The translations under genes were made by a program, and so were the position numbers. The notes beneath the pieces are model-generated. The model was not told where the DNA came from and searched no databases. It saw nothing but the letters and a program-made list of their open reading frames with translations. Source: Streptomyces ficellus (lineage in GTDB: Bacteria > Actinomycetota > Actinomycetes > Streptomycetales > Streptomycetaceae). From it: a stretch of DNA of 64,000 bases. Position 1 is the stretch's first letter. Each line of letters opens with the position of its first letter. This document shows positions 50,438-58,907 of the stretch, one piece after another. The stretch is from the NCBI RefSeq assembly GCF_030406405.1, contig NZ_JAUEPL010000004.1, forward strand, positions 1 through 64,000. Reading direction: 5' to 3'.

Positions 50438-52144
50438 TCAGTTCGCGGCGGAGCCGGAGTCGTCGAGCAGCTTGCGGTACCAGTCGCGGAGCTGGTCGCC
50501 GCCCTTGCTCCGCCAGTCCGACACGGCCCGCTGGACGTCGCTGATCTTCTTGCGGCCGCGGACGACGTCGTCCTCCAGCTGCTCGAAGTCGTCGGCGAGG
50601 TTGGTCCAGCGGGTGGGCTCGGTGACGGTCAGCCCGTAGAAGGAGGTCTTCTTCGTCAGGGCGCCCATCCGCTGCTGCCACTCGACCCGGAGCCTGGTCA
50701 CGTCGGGACGGTCGGGGTGGGCGACGTACGGGGCGGGGTCGCCGAGGTAGTCGAAGGCGCCCGCCACCTCCAGGAAGCCGGTGTCGTTCTTGACCGGCAG
50801 GCCCTTGTCGTACGTGTAGTGGACGCCCTCGACGCCGTAGTCGGTGAGCATGCGCTCCTTGGTGCCGTACGGGGCGGCACAGAAGTTCGCGATGGCGAGC
50901 ACGTCCTTGATGACCGCCTGGGACGCCTTCTTGCTGACGAACGCCCAGATGCCGGCGGGCTGCCCCGCCCAGAGCGTCGGGGCCGAGCCGTCGTGGCCGA
51001 AGATGTCGAAGGCGCCCATCCGAAACTCGGGGTTGCGGGCGCCCTGTTCGACGCTCTTGGAGTACCAGTGGGACAGGTCCTGGTTGTAGACGAGGACCTG
51101 ACCGGCGGTGAAACGGTTCCCCGGGTCACCTTGTGTGCCTCCCGCCCTGGCGTCCGGGTGGACCACGTGGGCCGCGTACAGCGTGCGCACCCACTCCAGG
51201 GCTTCGAGGTACTCCTCGGTCTCGACGCGGTTGACCAGCTTCCCGTCGACCATGTTCCACCACAGCGCCTTGTCGCTGCCGGGGAAGACGCCGAACATGT
51301 TGAAGGCGGTCCACTTCATGTCGTCGCAGGCCCACACCTTGGCCTTGGCGTTGGTGGCCTCCTTCGCCCAGGCGAGGAACTCGGCGGCGCTCTTGGGCTG
51401 CTGGTAGCCCTTGGACTCGAAGACGTCCTGGCGGTAGAAGGGCGCGATGTTCGGGACGTACGAGCCGGGCATCGGGATGCCGCGCAGCGCGCCGCCGAAG
51501 ATGGACCGCTGCCAGGCGTCCGTGGGCACCGCTGCCAGGTTCGGGTACGCCTTGACCTTCTCACCCGACAGGTACGGGCCGAGGTCGGCGAACTTGGCGT
51601 TGACCGCGCTCGGGATCTTGCCGGTGAGGTTCCAGCTGGGCACGACCACGACGTCGGGGATGTCGCTGGAGGCGAGCACCGCGCCGAGCTTCTCGTCGTA
51701 GGTGTTGCCGTCCTGGTTCTGCCAGACGGTGCTGACGCCGATGGCCTCGTTCATCGCCCGGTAGTAGGGGTTGTCGCTCTTGGGCGGGCTGCCCCACAGC
51801 GGCGCCATGATCTTGATGCTGCTGCCCTTGCCGAGCTTGTCGGGGACCGAGGTCTTCAGCGCCGCCGTGGCGATCGCCGTGGTGAAACCGGCCGCGGAGC
51901 CGTTCTTCGACGGGATGTCGGGCGACACGACGTTCTGCGCCACGAAGGCCGGCAGGAGCTTTCGCGCCTCCTTGCCGGAGGTGGCGCCGTCCTTCTTCTC
52001 GCCCTGCGAGCCGCCGCACGCGGCCAGCAACGGCATCCCGCCCGCCACGGCGGCCGCGGCGACGGCGGTGGAGGCGAGGAAGCTTCTCCGGCTGGGGGCG
52101 GAGCCCGCGCCGGAGCCCGGAGCGGAGGAGAAGTTCGGCGTCAT
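50438..52144 (-). CDS. Extracellular solute-binding lipoprotein (LplA-like)
   Basis: A 568-residue sugar-binding lipoprotein. A twin-arginine signal (PSRRSFLASTAVAAAAVAGG) ends in the lipobox LLAAC with Cys43 as lipid anchor. The large size and segments such as PLWGSPPKSDNPYYRAMNEAIGVSTVWQNQDG, GIPMPGSYVPNIAPFYRQDVF and AGQPAGIWAFVSKKASQ fit the LplA-type binding proteins that take up long oligosaccharides. First gene of the leftward operon; the LacI operator at 52289 lies 145 bases upstream. It most likely binds xyloglucan oligosaccharides (inference from neighbours). Confidence 0.9.
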   Translation of the reverse strand: MTPNFSSAPGSGAGSAPSRRSFLASTAVAAAAVAGGMPLLAACGGSQGEKKDGATSGKEARKLLPAFVAQNVVSPDIPSKNGSAAGFTTAIATAALKTSVPDKLGKGSSIKIMAPLWGSPPKSDNPYYRAMNEAIGVSTVWQNQDGNTYDEKLGAVLASSDIPDVVVVPSWNLTGKIPSAVNAKFADLGPYLSGEKVKAYPNLAAVPTDAWQRSIFGGALRGIPMPGSYVPNIAPFYRQDVFESKGYQQPKSAAEFLAWAKEATNAKAKVWACDDMKWTAFNMFGVFPGSDKALWWNMVDGKLVNRVETEEYLEALEWVRTLYAAHVVHPDARAGGTQGDPGNRFTAGQVLVYNQDLSHWYSKSVEQGARNPEFRMGAFDIFGHDGSAPTLWAGQPAGIWAFVSKKASQAVIKDVLAIANFCAAPYGTKERMLTDYGVEGVHYTYDKGLPVKNDTGFLEVAGAFDYLGDPAPYVAHPDRPDVTRLRVEWQQRMGALTKKTSFYGLTVTEPTRWTNLADDFEQLEDDVVRGRKKISDVQRAVSDWRSKGGDQLRDWYRKLLDDSGSAAN

Positions 52145-52288
52145 TGCGTCAACCCTTCATGGCGCGCCAGAACACCCGGCGAGGTCCGCCGGTCGGCTGC
52201 GGTGTCAGAGGTGGATCCGGCGTAACTGGCTGATCCGAAGCGGGCCTTGAGAAGCACAGCCGTATGCGTCCTCGGCCGCGTCATTTCG

Positions 52289-52302
52289 TCGAAGCGCTTC
52301 GA
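52289..52302. promoter_or_regulatory. LacI-type operator (perfect), importer-operon side
   Basis: TCGAAGCGCTTCGA, identical to the site before lacI. It is in the 371-base region between the divergent binding-protein and GH3 genes and would control the leftward operon. Confidence 0.8.
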
Positions 52303-52428
52303 TGTTGCTGCGAGGTTAAGTGAACGCCACCAGCCGCACAAGAGTCGTTCCCAAAGATTCCTCGGTGCTTCGGGACGTTGCCCAGGCGCCGACCTGGCGG
52401 CCTGCGGCGAGTTGTCGGCCCCTGTGTC

Positions 52429-52434
52429 TTGACA
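52429..52434 (+). promoter_or_regulatory. Candidate -35 box for the GH3 gene
   Basis: A consensus TTGACA 24 bases before the operator at 52458. The -10 region would fall at the operator's left edge; no good -10 hexamer is visible. Confidence 0.35.
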
Positions 52435-52457
52435 CCCAAGGCTGCGACCCCAGAGCA

Positions 52458-52471
52458 TCGAAGCGCTTCGA
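52458..52471. promoter_or_regulatory. LacI-type operator (perfect), GH3 side
   Basis: TCGAAGCGCTTCGA, third perfect copy, 44 bases before the GH3 start. Its centre is 169 bases from the other operator in this gap. Confidence 0.8.
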
Positions 52472-52515
52472 AGATCTCGTAGATCCCTCCAGGACATCCG
52501 CAAGGGGAACCGCAC

Positions 52516-55371
52516 GTGACCGCAGACCGGCCGCCTTTCCGTGACGCCCAGTTGCCACTGGACAAGCGCGTCGACGACCTGCTCGGGCGGCTGACGCTCG
52601 ACGAACGGATCGCGATGCTGCACCAGTTCGGGCCCCCGGTGGAGCGCCTGGGCATCGCCGCCTTCCGCACCGGGCAGGAGGCCCTGCACGGCGTCGCCTG
52701 GATGGGCCCCGCCACCGTCTTCCCGCAGGCCGTGGGCCTCGGCGCCACGTGGAACGACGACCTGGTCCGCCGCGTCGGCGAAGCCGTCGGCACCGAGGCG
52801 CGGGCCATGCGCGCCCGCGACGACCGCGTCGGCCTCAACGTGTGGGCCCCCACCGTCAATCTGCTGCGCAACCCCCTGTGGGGCCGCGGTGAGGAGGGCT
52901 ACTCCGAGGACCCCGCCCTCACCTCCGCCATCGCCGTCGCCTACACCCGTGGCCTGCGCGGCGACCACCCCCACTACTGGCGCACCGCCCCCGTCCTCAA
53001 GCACTGGCTCGCCCACAACAACGAGACCGACCGGGACACCGCCTCCTCCTCCGTACGCCCCCGGGTCCTGCACGAGTACGACCTGCGGGCCTTCCGGGGT
53101 GCCGTCACGGCGGGCGGCGTGGCCGGCGTCATGCCCGCGTACAACCTGGTCAACGGGCGCCCCAACCACCTCTCGCCCCACCTGCGCGACCACCTGCGCA
53201 CCTGGACCGACCAGGAACTCCTCGTCTGCTCCGACGCCGGCGCACCCAGCAACCTGGTCGACTCCGAGCACTACTTCGACACCCACGAGGAGGCCACCGC
53301 CGCCGCCCTGCGCGCCGGCGTGGACAGCTTCACCGACCACGGCACCGACAGCTCGCTCACCACCGCCCGCGTCCGTGGCGCCCTGGAGCGCGGACTGATC
53401 GACGCAGGCGACATCGACACCGCCGTACGCCGACAGCTCCACGTCCGCTTCCGGCTCGGCGAGTTCGACCCCGAACTCGACCCGTACGCCACCGTCAGCG
53501 CCTTCGACACCGACGAGCACCGCGCCCTCGCTCAGGAAGCCGCCGAACAGGCCGTCGTCCTGCTCACCAACGACGGCATCCTGCCGCTCGACCCGGCGGC
53601 GCGGCCGCGCCTCGCCGTGGTCGGCCTCCTCGCCGACGAGTGCAAGCTCGACTGGTACAGCGGCACCCTGATCCGCCGCTCCAGCCCCCTCGACGGCCTG
53701 CGGGAACGGTTCGGCGCCGAGAACGTCACCCACGCCGAAGGCGCCGACCTGGTACGGCTGCGCAGCGCCGCCGGGGCGCTGCGGGTGCCCGAGGCCGACG
53801 CGGCCGCCACCGAGGTACGCGGCGCGGAGGGCGCCCTCGACCCGGCGCTCCTCGCGGGCCGCACCGACCTGCCGCCGCTGACCGCCGACCCGGACGGCGA
53901 CGGCACCACGCTCGCGCTCATCGACTGGGGCGGCGGCGTCCTCACGCTGCGCGCCCCGGACGGCCGCTACCTCTCGGTCGCCGACGACGGCCGCGTACGG
54001 GCGTCGGCCGACCAGCCCGGCGGCTGGGTCGTCCAGGAGACGTTCCGCCTCGAACCACACGGTGACGGGCACCTCCTGAAGCACATCGGAACGGGTGGCT
54101 ACGTCTGCGTCGCCGCGGACGGCGCGAAGGTTGCCGCGCTTGCCGAAGAGGGCGACGTCTTCACCCTCGAAACGGTCGAACACGGCACCCACGCCGTGGC
54201 ACGCGCCGCCGCCACGGCGGACGTCGTCATCGTCGTCGCGGGCAACGACCCGCACATCAACGGCCGTGAGACCGAGGACCGCGCCACGCTGGCCCTGCCC
54301 GAGCAGCAGGACCGGCTCTGGCGCGCCGCCCGCGCCGCCAACCCGCGCACCGTGCTCGTCCTCGCCTCCTCCTACCCGTACGCGGTCGGCGACGCGGCCG
54401 GCGAGCTGCCCGCCCTGCTGTGGACCGCGCACGGCGGCCAGGCGGCCGGCACGGCCCTGGCCCGCGTCCTCGCCGGCGACGTCTCACCGGCCGGGCGGCT
54501 GCCGCAGACCTGGTACGCCTGCGACGACGACCTGCCGGACCTGCTGGACTACGACATCATCGGCAGCCGCCAGACCTACCTCTACTTCGACGGCGCCCCG
54601 CTCTTCCCGTTCGGCCACGGCCTGTCGTACACGACCTTCGCCTACAGCGACCTGTCCGCCGAGCTCCGGGGCGACCTGGTGCGCGTCGCGTTCACCGTCA
54701 CCAACACCGGCCCCGCCGCCGCCGACGAGGTCGCCCAGCTGTACGCCAGGGCCGTCGCCCCGTCCGTGCCACGGCCGCTGCGGGAGCTGGCCGGGCACCG
54801 CAGGGTCACCCTCGCGCCCGGTGCCGGCCGGCGCCTGGAGTTCGAGGTGCCCGTCGCGGCGCTGGGGTTCTGGGACGTGGCCCACGGCCGCTGGACCGTC
54901 GAGCCGGGGACGTACGAGATCCTCGCCGGGTCCTCCAGCGCCGACATCCGCCTCACCGCCACCGTGGAACACACCGGCCAGGCCCGGGCTCCGCGCCCCG
55001 TCCTTCAGCGGCCCGTGGTCGCCGCCGACTACGACGAGCAGCGCGGCACCGTGCTCGCCGACCGCACCAAGGTCCGCGGCGACTGCGTCACTCCGGCCGC
55101 CGCCGAAGCGCCCGGCGAACTGCTCTTCAGGGACTGCGACTTCGGGGCCGGCACCGCGGCCGCCGCCCTGGAGGTCTCCGGCACCGGCACGGTCACCCTC
55201 GCCCTCGGCGACGGCACCGTCCTGGCCGCCGTGGACGTGGCGGCGGGCGGCGGGCCGTACGCCTACACGACGCTTCAGACGCCGTTCGCGGTGAGCGGCG
55301 TTCAGGACGTACGGGTCGGGCTCACCGGCTCCGTACGGCTCGCGTCGCTCGGCTTCACACCGGCGACGTAG
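52516..55371 (+). CDS. GH3 beta-glycosidase with inserted beta-trefoil-like segment
   Basis: A 951-residue cytoplasmic enzyme. The GH3 barrel has RTGQEALHGVAWMGPATVFPQAVGLGATWN, NVWAPTVNLLRNPLWGRGEEGYSEDP and the nucleophile Asp240 in LLVCSDAGA. The second sandwich domain (about 325-700) is split by a segment (about 460-550) reading GGVLTLRAPDGRYLSVADDGRVRAS and GGYVCVAADG, like a fascin/beta-trefoil unit. HINGRETEDRATLALP probably gives the acid/base Glu. A fibronectin-III-like domain follows, and the last 100 residues resemble a CBM6-type sandwich. EALHGVA favours beta-xylosidase or beta-glucosidase. GTG start after AAGGGGAACCGCAC. Its end overlaps the next gene by 70 bases. Confidence 0.9.
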   Translation: MTADRPPFRDAQLPLDKRVDDLLGRLTLDERIAMLHQFGPPVERLGIAAFRTGQEALHGVAWMGPATVFPQAVGLGATWNDDLVRRVGEAVGTEARAMRARDDRVGLNVWAPTVNLLRNPLWGRGEEGYSEDPALTSAIAVAYTRGLRGDHPHYWRTAPVLKHWLAHNNETDRDTASSSVRPRVLHEYDLRAFRGAVTAGGVAGVMPAYNLVNGRPNHLSPHLRDHLRTWTDQELLVCSDAGAPSNLVDSEHYFDTHEEATAAALRAGVDSFTDHGTDSSLTTARVRGALERGLIDAGDIDTAVRRQLHVRFRLGEFDPELDPYATVSAFDTDEHRALAQEAAEQAVVLLTNDGILPLDPAARPRLAVVGLLADECKLDWYSGTLIRRSSPLDGLRERFGAENVTHAEGADLVRLRSAAGALRVPEADAAATEVRGAEGALDPALLAGRTDLPPLTADPDGDGTTLALIDWGGGVLTLRAPDGRYLSVADDGRVRASADQPGGWVVQETFRLEPHGDGHLLKHIGTGGYVCVAADGAKVAALAEEGDVFTLETVEHGTHAVARAAATADVVIVVAGNDPHINGRETEDRATLALPEQQDRLWRAARAANPRTVLVLASSYPYAVGDAAGELPALLWTAHGGQAAGTALARVLAGDVSPAGRLPQTWYACDDDLPDLLDYDIIGSRQTYLYFDGAPLFPFGHGLSYTTFAYSDLSAELRGDLVRVAFTVTNTGPAAADEVAQLYARAVAPSVPRPLRELAGHRRVTLAPGAGRRLEFEVPVAALGFWDVAHGRWTVEPGTYEILAGSSSADIRLTATVEHTGQARAPRPVLQRPVVAADYDEQRGTVLADRTKVRGDCVTPAAAEAPGELLFRDCDFGAGTAAAALEVSGTGTVTLALGDGTVLAAVDVAAGGGPYAYTTLQTPFAVSGVQDVRVGLTGSVRLASLGFTPAT

Positions 55372-56849
55372 GCGCGGTACCCGGTCAGCCGGCCCAGGTC
55401 CGGCAGCCGGTGGACGGGCCAGCCCCGGGCGTGCGCCGGGGGCTGCGCCGCGCCCGAGACCAGCACCGCGACCGGCCGGTCCCGGGCCAGTTCGGCGAGG
55501 CCCCGGGGCGTGATGCTGCCGTCGTGGCCGCCCGGCTGGCGGGAGGCGCAGCCGGTGCGGAACGCCACGCGGATGGCGTCCTCGCCGCTGACCACGCACG
55601 GCGGGCGCACGCCCCGGGCGTGCAGGGCGGCGGCGATCCGCGTCAGGTCACGGGTGTCGCGGCGCACCCGGTCCGCCACCCCGTCCACCACCCGGTACTG
55701 CACCGCCAGGTGCGCGACCAGGGCGAGCGCGACCGCGCCGGCGGCCGCCCCCCGCCGCCGGCACAGCCCCAGCAGGCACCCCGCCACCGGCAGGGCCAGC
55801 AGCGCGTACGCGGGCAGCAGGAACCGCGGCGCCGCGTAGCCGACCGTGAACAGGTACGGCAGGGCCAGCGACAGCCCGACCGCGCACGCCACCACCATCT
55901 CCGTCCCGTGGCGGCGCTCCCGCAGCGCCCGCCACACCCCGCCCGCCACCAGCAGCGGCAACGCGAAGAACCACAGGGCGGCGGCGGGGTGCCGCCATGG
56001 CACGTCACACGGGCGGCACAGCGTACGGCCGCCGAGCGCGCGCGCATGGTCGTCGACGGCCAGGTACCAGCCCAGCCGGCCCTGGATCTCGCTGGCCCGC
56101 TCCAGTCGGGCCATCAGCCCCCCGTAGCGCGTCTGCGCCTCGATGACCCACTCGGCGCACCCGGCGGCCACGCCCGCCGCGAGCACCGTCAGCAGCAGTG
56201 GCCACCGCCACGCCCGCATCGCCACCGCCGCCACGGCCAGCGGCAGGGCCAGCCACACCGCGTCCGTCGGACGCATCAGCCCCGCGAACGCCACCCCGGC
56301 CCCGATACCGGCCACCGCCCACCGGTCTCCCGGGTCGCGGGCGGCGCGCAGGAAGCAGCCGGTCGCCGCCAGTGCCCCGTAGGCGACCCACAGGTTGGGC
56401 ATCGCCTGCCCGGCGTAGAACAGCGTGACCCACAGGCTCGCGAACAGCGCCCCGGCCACCGCCAGCAGCGATGGCGGCAGCAGCCTGCGCCACGCCCACA
56501 GGGCGAGGAACAGCCCGCAACCGGCGAGCACGGCCAGGTACACGCGCAGCGCCAGGACGGAGCTCGTCAGCAAGGTGACGGGGGCGACGAGGAATGTGAT
56601 GCCCCGGGCGCGCGGCGCGCTGAAGAACGCCGCCGGTGCCTGGCGGCTGACCTGGCTGACGTAGACGGTCTCGTCCCAGCCGAGCCCCAGGCCCGGGGCG
56701 ACCAGGAGGAGATGGGCGAGCGTGAACGCGGCGGCGACGCCCGCCAGCCACGGCGCCGCGTGAGTGCCCGCGCGCGGGTCCCTGCTCTCCTGGAGGGGTG
56801 CGCGCGGCCCGCCGCCGTGGCGCGCGCCGTCGATGACTGATTCCTGCAT
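55302..56849 (-). CDS. Polytopic glycosyltransferase-39-like membrane protein
   Basis: A 515-residue protein with about ten to eleven helices. The first outside loop carries GLGLGWDETVYVSQVSRQAPAAFFSAPRARG, the Asp-Glu motif typical of the GT-C/PMT-like (ArnT, GT39) fold. Later, RYGGLMARLERASEIQGRLG and GYAAPRFLLPAYALLALPVAG fit the same group; the last 100 residues form an outside domain. A lipid-linked sugar donor is expected; the acceptor is unknown. ATG at 56849. Convergent overlap with GH3; divergent from the lyase remnant. Not obviously part of the sugar regulon. Confidence 0.78.
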   Translation of the reverse strand: MQESVIDGARHGGGPRAPLQESRDPRAGTHAAPWLAGVAAAFTLAHLLLVAPGLGLGWDETVYVSQVSRQAPAAFFSAPRARGITFLVAPVTLLTSSVLALRVYLAVLAGCGLFLALWAWRRLLPPSLLAVAGALFASLWVTLFYAGQAMPNLWVAYGALAATGCFLRAARDPGDRWAVAGIGAGVAFAGLMRPTDAVWLALPLAVAAVAMRAWRWPLLLTVLAAGVAAGCAEWVIEAQTRYGGLMARLERASEIQGRLGWYLAVDDHARALGGRTLCRPCDVPWRHPAAALWFFALPLLVAGGVWRALRERRHGTEMVVACAVGLSLALPYLFTVGYAAPRFLLPAYALLALPVAGCLLGLCRRRGAAAGAVALALVAHLAVQYRVVDGVADRVRRDTRDLTRIAAALHARGVRPPCVVSGEDAIRVAFRTGCASRQPGGHDGSITPRGLAELARDRPVAVLVSGAAQPPAHARGWPVHRLPDLGRLTGYRAYVAGVKPSDASRTEPVSPTRTS

Positions 56850-57005
56850 GGCCCGTCCTCGTTCGGGGGGAGGCGCGGGTGACGGATTCCCGGCCTGTCC
56901 CCTCACGCTGCGGTGCTCCCGGCGGGCCCACCAGGCGGGCGTGGCACTCGGCGCAACGACGCTCCCGGACCGGGTGAGCCACCCCTCCCGGTGCCGCACG
57001 TGGTT

Positions 57006-57019
57006 TTCGGGTTTCCGAA
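57006..57019. promoter_or_regulatory. Small palindrome TTCGG-GTTT-CCGAA
   Basis: Five-base arms with four-base spacer in a locally less GC-rich part of the 285-base gap before the lyase remnant. Possibly an operator; the evidence is only symmetry and place. Confidence 0.3.
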
Positions 57020-57134
57020 GTTTCTGTTATCGGCGTGCGGCTCCGGCGCCTCCTGTGTGTCAGGCCCGTTCCAGAGCCCATTCCACAGCCCATTCCCGAG
57101 CCAAAAGCCAGAGTCAGAGCCGCAGGAGCCGCCC

Positions 57135-57710
57135 ATGAGTCACGACAACAAGCACCGCCGCATGAGCCGCCGCGGTCTCATCCGTCTCGCGAGCGGCCTC
57201 GCGGTCGCCGGAGCCGCGGGCGGTGCGGCCGCCGCCTTCGCCGGCCAGTCCGCTCCCACCCCCGCCCCCTCGCCGCGCCCCGGGCCGGCCCCCGCCCGCA
57301 CCTTCGCGCACCCGGGCATGCCGCACTCGGCCGGCGACCTGAACCGTGCCAAGGTGCGGGTCGCCGCCAAGGCACAGCCCTGGCTCGGCGGCTGGGAGCG
57401 GCTGACCGCCAACCGCCACTCCCAGGCGACGTGGCAGGCCAACCCGCAGGCCACCGTCGTACGGGGCGGCACGGGGCAGAACTACGGCATCCTCTTCAAC
57501 GACATCCACGCCGCCTACCAGAACGCGCTGCGCCGGCGTGTCGGCGGCACCCGCGAGCACGGCGACACCGCCCGGGACATCCTCAACGCCTGGTCGGCCA
57601 CGCTCACCACGCTGACCGGCAACGCCGACCGGTTCCTGGCGGCGGGTATCTACGGCTGGCAGTTCGCCAACGCCGCCGAACTGATGCGCGGCTACCCGGT
57701 CAGCGCGGGG
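57135..57710 (+). pseudogene. Truncated alginate-lyase-family protein (5' half)
   Basis: The frame starts with a twin-arginine signal (MSRRGLIRLASGLAVAG) after GCAGGAGCCGCCC and then reads FAHPGMPHSAGDLNRAKVRVAAKAQPWLGGWERLTANRHSQATW, GTGQNYGILFNDIHAAYQNALR and DILNAWSATLTTLTGNADRFLAAGIYGWQFANAAELMRG, the N-terminal half of secreted alginate-lyase-like (alpha/alpha toroid) enzymes. After ELMRGYP the family match stops abruptly, where the galM gene ends on the other strand. The frame stays open to 57995 but that part is antisense to galM. About half of the expected 390 residues is missing, so it is taken as a deletion remnant. Confidence 0.75.
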
Positions 57711-57714
57711 CGGA

Positions 57715-58884
57715 TCAGCGCGCCGAGAAGCTGTGGACGGTCGCCGACCGGTAGGTGGCGCCCGGCCGCAGCACCGTCGAGGGGAACGACGGCTGGTTCG
57801 GCGAGTCGGGGAAGTGCTGGGTCTCCAGGCACAGCCCGTCGCCCTGCCGGTAGGTGCGCCGCGACGGGCCCGCCAGGGTGCCGTCCAGGAAGTTCCCCGA
57901 GTAGAACTGCACGCCCGGCTCGGTGGTGGCGATCCGCATCGTGCGGCCCGACCCGGGGTCGCGCAGCGTCGCGAACGGCTCGGGGCGCTCGGTGATGCCC
58001 TTGTCCAGCACCCAGTTGTGGTCGTACCCCTTGGCGAGCACCAGCTGCGGATGGGCGGTACGGATGTCCTCGCCGATGAGCTTGCCGTGCCGGAAGTCGA
58101 ACGGCGTGCCCGCCACCTTCGCCCGCTCACCGGTCGGGATCAGCGTCGCGTCGGTCGGCGTGTAGCGGGAGGCGGCCAGCCGCAGCTCATGGCCCAGGAC
58201 GTCACCGCTGCCCTCGCCCGCGAGGTTGTAGTAGGCGTGGTTGGTCAGGTTCACCACCGTGGCCCGGTCGGTGGTCGCCGCGTAGTCGATCCGCCAGTCA
58301 CCCCGGCCGGTGAGGGTGTACGTCACCTTCACCCTGAGCGTACCGGGATAGCCCATCTCGCCGTCCACGCTCACATACCGCAGCACCAGCCCGACGCCCG
58401 TGGTGTCCGCGAACGGCTCCACGTCCCACACGCGCTTGTCGAAGCCCTGCGCCCCGCCGTGCAGGCTGTTCCCGCCGTCGTTGACGGACAGCTGGTAGCT
58501 CGTGCCGTCCAGGGTGAACCGGCCGCCCGCGATGCGGTTGCCGTACCGGCCGATCAGCGCGCCGAAGAACGCCGTCGCGCCCAGGTAGTCGTCGAGGTTG
58601 TCGAAGCCGAGCGACACATTGGCGTACCGGCCGCGCCGGTCGGGTATCTCCAGCGACTGCACGATGCCGCCGTACGACAGCACCTTCAGCCGCGTGCCCC
58701 CGTTCTCCAGCGTCCAGCGGTGGACCTTCGTGCCGTCGGGGAGCGTGCCGAAGAGTTCCTTCACGGGCTTCCTTCCCTGCCGTGCGCCGTCCGCGCCGTC
58801 CGCGGCGTACGCCGTGGACGCGGCGGCCACCGTGAGTCCTGTGGCGGCCGCGGCCGCCAGCACCGTACGTCTGCTCGTTTCCAT
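57715..58884 (-). CDS. galM: Exported aldose 1-epimerase (mutarotase)
   Basis: A 389-residue protein. METSRRTVLAAAAATGLTVAAASTAYA is a twin-arginine signal, so the enzyme is exported. The mutarotase domain has FFGALIGRYGNRIAGGRFTLDG, NSLHGGAQGFDKRVW (His), VNLTNHAYYNLAGEG (catalytic His), GYDHNWVLDKG and EPGVQFYSGNFLDG with the base Glu. It interconverts alpha and beta anomers of sugars such as galactose, glucose or xylose, which fits its place 23 bases after the permease gene mmsB. The 3' end abuts the broken lyase gene. Confidence 0.92.
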   Translation of the reverse strand: METSRRTVLAAAAATGLTVAAASTAYAADGADGARQGRKPVKELFGTLPDGTKVHRWTLENGGTRLKVLSYGGIVQSLEIPDRRGRYANVSLGFDNLDDYLGATAFFGALIGRYGNRIAGGRFTLDGTSYQLSVNDGGNSLHGGAQGFDKRVWDVEPFADTTGVGLVLRYVSVDGEMGYPGTLRVKVTYTLTGRGDWRIDYAATTDRATVVNLTNHAYYNLAGEGSGDVLGHELRLAASRYTPTDATLIPTGERAKVAGTPFDFRHGKLIGEDIRTAHPQLVLAKGYDHNWVLDKGITERPEPFATLRDPGSGRTMRIATTEPGVQFYSGNFLDGTLAGPSRRTYRQGDGLCLETQHFPDSPNQPSFPSTVLRPGATYRSATVHSFSAR

Positions 58885-58907
58885 CCGAACTCCCGAGGAG
58901 AGAGGGG

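Noticed and set aside
57710..57995. C-terminal part of the frame that begins with the lyase remnant
   Set aside because: It is antisense to galM and Arg/Ser/Gly-rich; no lyase family match.
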